From Maritimibacter sp. (lineage in GTDB: Bacteria > Pseudomonadota > Alphaproteobacteria > Rhodobacterales > Rhodobacteraceae), in NCBI GenBank assembly GCA_020441225.1, contig JAGRMP010000196.1, positions 1-12,459 of the forward strand: a stretch of DNA of 12,459 nt, given 5' to 3'. The position numbers were made by a program, and so were the translations under genes. The notes below the pieces were generated by a model that was not told the DNA's origin, searched no databases, and saw only the letters and a program-made list of their open reading frames with translations. Numbering within the stretch: the first letter of the stretch is position 1; every line of letters begins with the position of its first letter. Shown piece after piece: positions 1-7,344 of the stretch.

Positions 1-2670
1 TTCCAGCAGGTCGTCGACTTCCAGGCGCTGAGTCTGCAGGGCGTGTTCGACCGCCAGGTCGACGCCCCGGGCCAGGTGGCGAACCTGAACCTGACCGTGC
101 AGAACTCGCTGCTCGGGCCGCAAAGCAACTTCGGCTTCACCTTCGATCTTCCCGCGGGCACCCAGATCGACAACGGGTCCTCGGCGACCAACGCGTGTGG
201 CGGCACCCTGACGGCCACCGCCGGCACGGGCCAGGTCGTGCTCACCGGGAGTACCTCGGTGGCGATGACCACCGGCTGTGTGGTGAGCGTGCCGGTCATC
301 TTCCCGAGCGCGGGCGTGTTCTCGATCGGTCAGGGGTCGGTGAGCGCCATCACCAGTCCCATGATCAACCGGGTCGGAAGCCAGACGATCAACATCGTCA
401 CCGGCTACGTCGCCGGGCAGCCGATCGCGCTGAGCCCTCCGACCGTTCCGGCAACCCCCATGATCGGCCAGCCGGCCGTCGGAGACGGGGGATTCTGGGA
501 CGGCACCCAGCCGCTCACCTACGACTACCAGTGGTTGCAGTGCGACGCGCAGGGCGACAACTGCAGCGATATCACCGGCGCGACCACCCTCACCTACACG
601 CCGGTGGCCGGTGACGCGGGTCACTCCCTGCGGCTTCGCGTGCGGACCACCAACTCGGTGACCTCGTCGCCTTCCTACATCGAGGCCATCTCGGCGCCGT
701 CCGGGGTGCTGGGCGCCCCGCAGAACTCGAGTGCCCCCACCGTCTCGGGATCCCCCGCGGTCGGTGGAACGCTCACCGCCGGCAACGGCACCTGGACCGA
801 CTCGCCGACCTCGTTCGCGTACCAGTGGCAGCGCTGCGACGCCAACGGCGGCAACTGTGTCGACATCGCGGGCGCCACCAGCGGCACCTACTCGCCGACG
901 GTCGCCGACCAGACGTCCAGGTTGCGAGTCGTCGTGACGGCCTCCAACGCCGTGGGCTCGGCGAGCGCGCCGTCCGCGGCCACGAGCGCCGTCACCGGTC
1001 CTGTTGCTCCGAACAACACGGCGCTGCCCACGATCTCGGGCACCGTCAGGGCGGGAGCCACACTCACCGCCGCAGACGGGACCTGGACCGGCACGACGCC
1101 GATTCAGTACACGTACCAGTGGCAGCGCTGCGACGCGGCGGGAGCCAACTGTGTGGACATTTCGGGGGCGACGGGCGCGTCGTACGTCGCGTCGGCCGCC
1201 GATATCAGCGCCAAGCTCCGTGTGGTGGTCACCGCGGACAACGCGGCGGCCGGTACCGTCAGCGCGACGTCCGGTGCCACGTCCCAGGTTGCCGACTTCA
1301 CGGCACCTTCGAACACGGCCAAGCCGACCATCGACGGTACCGCCAAGGTAGGTGAGGAACTCACGGCCACCACGGGCACCTGGACCGGCCATCAGCCGAT
1401 CGACTTCACGTACCAGTGGCAGCGGTGTGACGCCGCCGGCGCCAACTGTGTCGACATCACCGGGGCAACCGCTGCCGCCTACCGGTCGACGCTTGCCGAC
1501 GCCGGAAGCACGCTGCGTGTGGTGGTGACCGCCGACAATGCGGCCACCGGCACTGTCAGTGAGACGTCCGACCCCACGTCGCCGGTCGCCGAACCCGATG
1601 CGCCGGTCAACACCAGCGCACCCACGGTGAGCGGTACCGCCAAAGTCGGTGATGACCTCACGGCCGATCCGGGTACGTGGACCGGGTTCGCGCCGGTCAC
1701 GACGACCTATCAGTGGCAGCGATGCGATGCCGCCGGCACCAACTGTGTCGACATCTCGGGGGCCACCGGGGCGACCTACCGGCTCACCGATGCCGACGAA
1801 GGCGGTACGGTCCGCGTCGTCGTCACCGCGACCGGCCCGACCGGCCGCACTCAGCGCGCGACCTCCGCGGTCACCGGGGCCGTTGCTCCGTCGGCCACGC
1901 CGGACGTCTCGCCGATCTTCGGCGGGAACCTTCCCGCGAAGTCCGGTGGGCGCAATCTCGTGATGGTGACCCCGCCCAAGACCGCCAAGGGATCACCGAC
2001 GATCAACGTCGGGTGTTCCGCCGAGGGTGACGAGCTCGTGCGCTGCACGGTCATCGTCTACGCCGACCGCAGCCAGTTGATGCCGCGACGGGGTCTCAAC
2101 CTCCCGGGGCAGCAGAGCCCCAAGGTCAGGACCGGTCGTGTCGTGATCGGGACCGCGGTCACCGTGTCCAAGGGTGACACCGTCATGACGGGCACCGTCA
2201 AGCTCAACGCGGCGGGCAAGCGCATGCTCCGAAACCGCGCCGGCGGCATTGATGCCGAAGCCCTGGTTCGCGGCAGCCTGAGCGGTGGCGGAGTCGTCGA
2301 GAGCAGCAGCCGGGCACGGTTGCGACCGCCGACACAGGCGATCGCACCGACCGACGGCCTGTTCCCGATCAACTCCTCGAAGCTGACCGCGGCGAGCCTG
2401 GGGTATGCCAGGCGCCTGCGGACGATCATGCCCTCGCGGGTGAAGAGCGTGATCTGCATCGGCCACACCGATTCCCGGGGTTCCGAGGAGTTCAACCTCG
2501 ACCTGGGCAAGCGTCGGGCCACCGCGGTCTGCCGGGCCCTTCGGAAGGTGGGCGTCAGGTGGCAGCGGGTCCGGATCGTGAGCCGCGGCGAAAGCACGCC
2601 GAGGGCGACGAACGAGACGCCCGCCGGACGTGCCCTCAACCGCCGGGTCGAGGTGCAGATCCGGTACTAG
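1..2670 (+). CDS. Secreted Ig-like repeat protein with C-terminal OmpA/Pal domain (5' end missing)
   Basis: The frame is open from base 1, so the start and any signal peptide lie off the left edge; the GTG at 43 is only an internal codon. The visible 889 residues fall into three parts. Bases 1-400 encode a Gly/Thr-rich beta-sandwich-like domain (NLTVQN, FDLPAGT, NACGG) resembling DUF11/DUF7933-type surface domains. Bases 427-1887 encode five Ig-like repeats of about 97-99 residues, each with YQWxxCDAxGxNCxDIxGAT and LRxxV. Bases 2350-2667 encode an OmpA/Pal-type domain with GHTDSRG, a GKRRA helix and a terminal GRALNRRVEVQ; in the family the Asp of TDxRG and the Arg of NRRVE bind peptidoglycan diaminopimelate. 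The expected role is a cell-surface or adhesive protein anchored to the cell wall. It ends 149 bases before the island boundary and is part of the host chromosome. The OmpA and Ig domain calls are firm; the biological role is inferred. Confidence 0.9.
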   Translation, partial: FQQVVDFQALSLQGVFDRQVDAPGQVANLNLTVQNSLLGPQSNFGFTFDLPAGTQIDNGSSATNACGGTLTATAGTGQVVLTGSTSVAMTTGCVVSVPVIFPSAGVFSIGQGSVSAITSPMINRVGSQTINIVTGYVAGQPIALSPPTVPATPMIGQPAVGDGGFWDGTQPLTYDYQWLQCDAQGDNCSDITGATTLTYTPVAGDAGHSLRLRVRTTNSVTSSPSYIEAISAPSGVLGAPQNSSAPTVSGSPAVGGTLTAGNGTWTDSPTSFAYQWQRCDANGGNCVDIAGATSGTYSPTVADQTSRLRVVVTASNAVGSASAPSAATSAVTGPVAPNNTALPTISGTVRAGATLTAADGTWTGTTPIQYTYQWQRCDAAGANCVDISGATGASYVASAADISAKLRVVVTADNAAAGTVSATSGATSQVADFTAPSNTAKPTIDGTAKVGEELTATTGTWTGHQPIDFTYQWQRCDAAGANCVDITGATAAAYRSTLADAGSTLRVVVTADNAATGTVSETSDPTSPVAEPDAPVNTSAPTVSGTAKVGDDLTADPGTWTGFAPVTTTYQWQRCDAAGTNCVDISGATGATYRLTDADEGGTVRVVVTATGPTGRTQRATSAVTGAVAPSATPDVSPIFGGNLPAKSGGRNLVMVTPPKTAKGSPTINVGCSAEGDELVRCTVIVYADRSQLMPRRGLNLPGQQSPKVRTGRVVIGTAVTVSKGDTVMTGTVKLNAAGKRMLRNRAGGIDAEALVRGSLSGGGVVESSSRARLRPPTQAIAPTDGLFPINSSKLTAASLGYARRLRTIMPSRVKSVICIGHTDSRGSEEFNLDLGKRRATAVCRALRKVGVRWQRVRIVSRGESTPRATNETPAGRALNRRVEVQIRY
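427..1887 (+). repeat. Five tandem Ig-like protein repeats inside the surface protein gene
   Basis: Units begin near 427, 715, 1006, 1303 and 1600. Units 2-5 start with an AP(Q/N/S/V)N motif and contain GTWT, YQWQRCDA, NCVDI and RVVVTA. Unit 1 is more divergent (YQWLQCDAQGDNC). The two conserved cysteines in each unit suggest a disulfide, consistent with an extracytoplasmic location. DNA similarity is strongest around the YQWQRCDA codons, so the array could expand or contract by recombination. Confidence 0.85.
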
Positions 2671-2707
2671 CGGACCTCGCTGCCCATTGCCGAACCCGGG
2701 GGTGGTG

Positions 2708-2725
2708 GCCGACGCACGCGTCGGC
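2708..2725. other. Short perfect hairpin 38 bases after the surface protein gene, possible terminator
   Basis: GCCGACG and CGTCGGC form a 7-bp stem around a 4-base loop (CACG). There is no T-run after it, so intrinsic termination is uncertain, although high-GC actinobacteria often use such stems. The stem halves are identical to the two strands of the tRNA-Thr acceptor stem found at both island ends. The rest of 2671-2818 shows no gene. Confidence 0.4.
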
Positions 2726-2818
2726 GCCGCCCTGGTTTCGGTTGGCGGGCAGGCGATCTTCGGGCCAACGGCGTCACGCGTTCTTCTGCCACGAACTCTT
2801 GCGGCCGCTGCTTCCGCT

Positions 2819-2868
2819 GAAAGCCGACGAGGGGACTCGAACCCCTGACCCCATCATTGCGAGTGATG
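2819..2868 (-). repeat. Left attachment-site repeat (displaced 3' half of tRNA-Thr)
   Basis: It matches 12354-12403 at 49 of 50 positions. On the minus strand it contains the anticodon stem-loop, variable region, T arm (TTCGAGT loop) and 3' acceptor strand CGTCGGC of the tRNA, but not the matching 5' acceptor strand. The only difference is G at 2859 against A at 12394, which is tRNA position 36, the third anticodon base. It marks the junction between the island and the chromosome that carries the surface protein gene. Confidence 0.88.
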
Positions 2869-2898
2869 AGCGTTCAGCGCGCTACCACTCATGAACAC
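2823..2898 (-). pseudogene. Partial tRNA-like remnant at the left island end
   Basis: Read on the minus strand, the 3' half is that of tRNA-Thr with the anticodon changed to CGC. Upstream of it, 2869-2898 holds a D-arm-like segment: GTTCA and TGAAC could pair around a loop containing GAGTGGTAG. The 5' acceptor strand does not pair properly with CGTCGGC and the D arm is too long, so this is not a normal functional tRNA. It may be the element's own attP-flanking sequence, or a decayed tRNA gene carried by it. The D-arm resemblance is suggestive only. Confidence 0.45.
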
Positions 2899-2927
2899 GG
2901 GGCTTTCGTGCGTGACGGCCTGTTCTT

Positions 2928-2943
2928 GGGCCCACACTGGCCC
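2928..2943 (-). terminator. Possible weak hairpin downstream of the operon
   Basis: On the minus strand GGGCC and GGCCC pair around a 6-base loop, about 65 bases beyond the stop of the last operon gene. The stem is only 5 bp and has no T-run, so this is a candidate only. I see no gene between 2869 and 3008. Confidence 0.2.
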
Positions 2944-3008
2944 TACCGCACCGCGCGAAAGAATGGCGCGTGAGCAGCCTTCAGAATTCGGCGCCCGGAT
3001 GACGTCCC

Positions 3009-6008
3009 TCATGCACTCCCGACGACGCGCAGCTTCGTGCCGTGCGTTTCGTGAAGGAAGCGCTCGGTGGCTCCGAGTAGAGCGCGCATGTCCTCGCTGA
3101 CTGCCGCCCTGGACATGCCCGGTTGGACAATGGCGACGCTGGTTTGGAGCTTGCGGTAGCGGGCCTCTCGAACGATCGTGGCTAGGAGATCGTTCGTCCC
3201 AGCGATGAGCCCGGTCGCACCTTTCGCCTGGCGCGCCTGCTCGCGCCTGAGCAGCCTGCGGGTCAGGAGTTCCGGCATCGACTTCGCCCGGTTCATCTTC
3301 ATCGCTTGACCGCAGACGTCATAAAGGTCGCCGATCCGAGCACCGGGTGACGCATCGGACGAGTACTTGCAGTGAACCAGCAGGATATCCAGGTCTTCCT
3401 CCCTCCTTCTCAGCAGTACGACGTCGGCGAGTTCGCCGGGTCCGTCATCGTCCAGGACGATCTCCCATGCCTCCTCAGCGGTCAACGCCTCGATTGCACG
3501 AAACTGGACTGTGGCCGGGTCCCGGTCTGGCCCTTGAGATTCGCGTCGAATATCGACACCGGTCCAATCGACGACCTCGATGCTTTCGGCGGGCAGCAAT
3601 CTGCGCTCACGCGCCGGTCGTAGGAGAAAACCTTGCTCAACGAGCACAACCTCGTCCTGAAACACAACTAGCAGCCCATGCTGGGTCAGGAAGGCGGCAA
3701 GACTGCCCGAACCTCGCGGTGTCTCGATCGTGGCGTCGTCGCCATGCGCCCGAATCAAGGGGGGCTCATCGTCTCGGAACTCGAACTCATAGGACAGTGT
3801 CCATGTCGGAGTGACCACGTCGAACGCGAGCGGATCATTCGCCGCGGCGGCCGTGAGGCGGAGTTCAGTATCGATCAGCGCAAACGCCTCGCCTCGATGA
3901 ACCACTCTTCGGCTTTCGCCCAGTGTCGCCACCAGATCGTGGGGCCACTCAATCGATAGCGGTACGTACGGTGGACGTTCGGTTGCCGGCTCCGGAAGCA
4001 AGAAGCCCGACATGACGGAGTCGAGCGATATCGAATAGTCCGTGATCGTGGGGCCCACATTCCGTGCCCACTGGACCCAGTCGTGGATGTCCTCGGCCTC
4101 GGCGTGGCTCCAGACGCGACCTTTGCGGGAAGCGCCAAAGCTCACGGCCCGCCCGTCAGCAAAACCATGCGCGAAGATGTTGGTCTTCATCTTCGTACCG
4201 CCTTCCCCACGCCAGGCGTTGAGTACGTCCTGTCCCACGTGCATAGAGAAGCGTCGGGTGCGACTGACCGCATCCAGTAGTCCGACATTAGTCGGAACCC
4301 GCCGTGAAACCTTGGCCAGGATGCGGTAGACGGTCTCACCGCGGACAAGCCTGACTCTGTCTCCACCGATCGCCCTGGCGATGTCTTCGTGCAGCGACTC
4401 GTTGTTTGAGCTGTTGATGTAGAGGAACCCGCTTTGCTCGTCAACGTGGACGACATATAGATGATGAACCAGTTCATTGAAGCTCGCGAAGTCGCCCCAA
4501 CGGACGGGTGTTGTCTCTGCCGAGACCCACCAGACGACCTTGTCCTGGTTATTGATACCGATCTGAGTTGTGAGCAGCTCATCGTCAAAAAGGTCGTAGA
4601 TGGTCTCTGGTTGCCAAGACAGGCGGACTGGTGATTGGTATGTCACTGTGCTCATCTTTGGATGTATGCTTCGCATGGCAATCTCACGAGGCAAGGAACC
4701 GAACGCCGCCTCGAAGTCCGATCGTTCCTTCTCGTAGCCGACTGCCCGCTCGGTGAGATCCTGAATGACCTCGTTCCAGTCGGCGTCCTCGCCGTAGAGA
4801 TTGCGAAGCCGATCATCGATGCCTGACACCTGCAAAGGGACAAACGCTGAGGCCTCGCCTAGGTTCTCCCCTCCCACGCGGGTGAACCGGCCGATGAACT
4901 GCAGCGTCACCGCAAGACTCTTCTGTGGATCGTGGATCGCGGCTACCTTGAGCGCCGGCAGGTCGAAGCCCTCTCCCAGCATGTTGACGCAAACGACTAT
5001 GCGGCTCGTGCCTTGGAGCAGGGCGTCCCGGTGCTTCCTGACCGTGGAGTTTGCCAGTCCAGTGTCGATACGGACTGGTGCAAGGTCGGAGGCGAGCTGC
5101 TCGTAGAGCGCCAGGATCTCTCTCGCTCGGGTGACTGATGAGACGCGCGCCATCAAGAGGTGATCCAGGCCGTCGGTGAGATCGACCCGGAGTTGAGCAA
5201 CCGCCGCGGTCGCCACGGCCCAGTCGGGGTCGGCGAGATCGACTACGGAGTGGTATTTGATTCGCGAGAAGTATCCGTTCTTCTGCGCAAGGCGCAACGG
5301 GTAGGCGTAGGCCACGCGGCCGCCCAAGTGCTGGCCGTCCTCCCGGTATGGCGTGGCAGTGAACTGCACCGTCTCCTTCTCGGCGAATAGGCCCGTGATC
5401 GAGCGCCAGGTGTTTGCGGCGACGTGATGGGCCTCGTCGATGAAGAGTCGCTCGCAATGATCGACGAGCCGCGACCGTGCGGGACCGCCGAACCTTGCCA
5501 ATGCCTGAGGGGTCGCGACCACAACGTTGGCGCGACTGACAGCATCGTCCACCTGCTCGACACTACTGAGGGCAGACCTCAAGACGAGGACGACCGGACA
5601 GCGAAAGTCTCCGACCACAGACCCGACTTCCGGAAGCACCCCGAGAGTCGCAAACTTGCCGGCAATCTGGCTCCGTAGGGCATCGGAGGGCACGATGACC
5701 AGCGTGCGCTTTGGTGAGTGGCAGAAGGCGGCGAGCATCGTCTCCGTCTTGCCGGTACCAGTTGGCATGACAATGGTGATCGGCTCAGTCGACTCCATCG
5801 AGCGATGAGCGAGGATCGCGTGGAGCGCACCCAGCTGGGGCGAACGGAGACCACCTTGTGTCGGGCTCTTCTCAGCGAAAACGAAGCCTCCGCTCAAGGA
5901 CTCCATAACAGTGTCGGGAGCTTGGGCCACGTCACCGTGCCCTCCATCACCTTCGCGTAGCCACCACAGCTCGTTTCCGGCGATAGTGACCGTGCCGAGG
6001 GCCGACAC
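3009..6008 (-). CDS. Large DEAH-box SF2 helicase with C-terminal PD-(D/E)xK-like nuclease region
   Basis: A 999-residue protein read from GTG 6006-6008. The frame is open further upstream (to an ATG at 6122), but that would overlap hsdS by 113 bases. The GTG lies one base after the hsdS TGA and has AGAGG about 9 bases upstream. SF2 motifs appear in order: Walker A PTGTGKTET (GTGKT about 84-88), DEAH (about 191-194, in FIDEAHHVAA), FTATP (about 216-220), GEGFDLP, and motif VI QFIGRFTR (about 370-377). A long middle region without motifs I recognise follows. Near residues 853-881, ELADVVLL is followed by ILLVHCKYSS, then GARIGDLYDVCGQA; this looks like a PD-(D/E)xK fold with Cys at the usual Glu/Gln position before Lys. 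The protein probably translocates on DNA and may cut it. It is not a canonical Type I subunit, but its coupling to hsdS points to an accessory or companion defence role. Helicase call firm, nuclease call moderate, function inferred. Confidence 0.88.
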   Translation of the reverse strand: MSALGTVTIAGNELWWLREGDGGHGDVAQAPDTVMESLSGGFVFAEKSPTQGGLRSPQLGALHAILAHRSMESTEPITIVMPTGTGKTETMLAAFCHSPKRTLVIVPSDALRSQIAGKFATLGVLPEVGSVVGDFRCPVVLVLRSALSSVEQVDDAVSRANVVVATPQALARFGGPARSRLVDHCERLFIDEAHHVAANTWRSITGLFAEKETVQFTATPYREDGQHLGGRVAYAYPLRLAQKNGYFSRIKYHSVVDLADPDWAVATAAVAQLRVDLTDGLDHLLMARVSSVTRAREILALYEQLASDLAPVRIDTGLANSTVRKHRDALLQGTSRIVVCVNMLGEGFDLPALKVAAIHDPQKSLAVTLQFIGRFTRVGGENLGEASAFVPLQVSGIDDRLRNLYGEDADWNEVIQDLTERAVGYEKERSDFEAAFGSLPREIAMRSIHPKMSTVTYQSPVRLSWQPETIYDLFDDELLTTQIGINNQDKVVWWVSAETTPVRWGDFASFNELVHHLYVVHVDEQSGFLYINSSNNESLHEDIARAIGGDRVRLVRGETVYRILAKVSRRVPTNVGLLDAVSRTRRFSMHVGQDVLNAWRGEGGTKMKTNIFAHGFADGRAVSFGASRKGRVWSHAEAEDIHDWVQWARNVGPTITDYSISLDSVMSGFLLPEPATERPPYVPLSIEWPHDLVATLGESRRVVHRGEAFALIDTELRLTAAAANDPLAFDVVTPTWTLSYEFEFRDDEPPLIRAHGDDATIETPRGSGSLAAFLTQHGLLVVFQDEVVLVEQGFLLRPARERRLLPAESIEVVDWTGVDIRRESQGPDRDPATVQFRAIEALTAEEAWEIVLDDDGPGELADVVLLRRREEDLDILLVHCKYSSDASPGARIGDLYDVCGQAMKMNRAKSMPELLTRRLLRREQARQAKGATGLIAGTNDLLATIVREARYRKLQTSVAIVQPGMSRAAVSEDMRALLGATERFLHETHGTKLRVVGSA

Positions 6009-6009
6009 G

Positions 6010-7344
6010 TCAGATATCCTCTGATCTGGCAAGGAACTCGCCGCGGAAGGCCCTGGCGAGGACAGCTTGAGAGCCTTCCGACACGCGTTGGGTAGCAACG
6101 TCGATACGCCAGCAAAGTCCATCGACCAGCGTCAGCATGACATCGATTCGTCGAACAATCTCGGCCTGTTCGGCAAGGGGTGGCACAGGAACGAACAAAT
6201 CGGAAACCCGCTGTTTGCTTAGGGCCGGCTGGTTTCCGCCAGTGCCCGCGGCCCTGGTGGTCTCATACTCTGCGAGTGCCCAGCGCCACAGGTACTCAGG
6301 GTCGATGAACCGACGATCGGCATGGATACCGGCGGCGTTCTGGTTGGTGGCGGCCTCGATGTCCAAGATGGCAGCCTGACCCCGCGTCTTACCCTCACCG
6401 ATCATCGCGATGAGAACTGTTCCGACGGGATAGAGCTTGGCGCTGCTCCCGGCTAACCCGATATCGGAAATGGTTTCCCGCGTTGACGCAATGCGGCAAT
6501 TTGCTACCTCTCCGGAGCTTACCCATGGAAAGTCGCCGTCCCAATAGTCGGCGCGCTTTCTTGAGGGTGTGCCGCCAAGCTGAACCGTGCCAATGTCATC
6601 GATCCGAGCGATCGTCCAGCTCTCGGGAACTTCCCGGTCTTCCAACGCGTCCGAAGGCGCGGTCGCGACAAGATCACGTGATACGAAGTACCTATTCGTC
6701 TCACGCCAGTCGGCCGTGAGGCGGCCTGAGCAGGCGGCGGCGAGCACTGCTTGACGGAATCGTTCGATCGCGCGTCTAGCGGCGGACAGGTGAAGGGGAA
6801 TCGACGCCTGTTTGGTTAGGGCGTCCTCGACCCGTCCGATGATCTTGTGTCGCTCTTCGAGTGGTGGTACGGGTAGTTCCATATCCTTGAGCAGTGGATA
6901 CTGGACGCTCTGGACCGTGGTGCCGTCACGCCGGCTCGAGGCCAGGAGTTCATGTGCGCTCATCCGGAGAAACAGAGCCAGCCACTCGTTCATGAGCGGT
7001 TCACGGGAGTAGAACGCTTTGAGATCCTGGTTGATCGTGAGCGGCAGTTCGGTCACCGACACTGGCAGTGTGTGCGCGAGGACGCCGCTGCGTACGACCA
7101 CGAGCACGGATCCGGTTGGGCATATCCTGAGCCCAGTGTCTCGTACCGCCTTCTCGGTGACGGTATAAGTACTGGTTGATTGCCGAGAAGCTTTGACATC
7201 TTTGGACGAGACCCACGGCAGGCCATCGCCCCAGTAGTCCCTATTCGACTTCGATGGGGTGTGACCGCCCCAAGATTCGAAGAGGTCACCGATCCGGGCC
7301 TTGTGCCAACCGTCCGGAAGCATGGCTCCATTGGCCCTCGTCAC
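6010..7344 (-). CDS. hsdS: Type I restriction-modification specificity subunit
   Basis: A 444-residue protein with the two-target-domain layout of HsdS, the subunit that reads the bipartite DNA site for both methylation and cleavage. Target domain 1 spans about residues 10-165 and target domain 2 about 240-395. Each opens with a similar motif (GGHTPSKSNRDYW and GGTPSRKRADYW, both followed by PWVSS) and ends with a hinge motif (PVPPLEERHKI and PVPPLAEQAEIV). Helical conserved regions follow each domain (about 170-212 and 395-440), with matching FRQAVLAAACSG and SQAVLARAF. The start is GTG 7342-7344, overlapping the hsdM stop as GTGA, with GGAGG 6 bases upstream; an ATG seven codons later has a poorer ribosome site. 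Length is normal and both domains look intact. The target sequence cannot be read from the protein alone. Confidence 0.95.
   Translation of the reverse strand: MTRANGAMLPDGWHKARIGDLFESWGGHTPSKSNRDYWGDGLPWVSSKDVKASRQSTSTYTVTEKAVRDTGLRICPTGSVLVVVRSGVLAHTLPVSVTELPLTINQDLKAFYSREPLMNEWLALFLRMSAHELLASSRRDGTTVQSVQYPLLKDMELPVPPLEERHKIIGRVEDALTKQASIPLHLSAARRAIERFRQAVLAAACSGRLTADWRETNRYFVSRDLVATAPSDALEDREVPESWTIARIDDIGTVQLGGTPSRKRADYWDGDFPWVSSGEVANCRIASTRETISDIGLAGSSAKLYPVGTVLIAMIGEGKTRGQAAILDIEAATNQNAAGIHADRRFIDPEYLWRWALAEYETTRAAGTGGNQPALSKQRVSDLFVPVPPLAEQAEIVRRIDVMLTLVDGLCWRIDVATQRVSEGSQAVLARAFRGEFLARSEDI

Noticed and set aside
427..1887. Regularly spaced repeats that could suggest a CRISPR array
   Set aside because: The period is about 290-300 bases, the frame stays open throughout, and the repeats encode Ig-like modules.
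2559..2894. Two + strand open frames ending in a GTRTPDP-like peptide
   Set aside because: This peptide is what an antisense tRNA 3' end encodes. The frames otherwise overlap the OmpA-domain codons and the att repeat, so they are artefacts.
2891..3100. A 69-codon + strand frame at the left island end
   Set aside because: It overlaps the 3' end of the helicase gene on the other strand, has no family features, and its composition is Arg/Ala/Ser-rich as in shadow frames.
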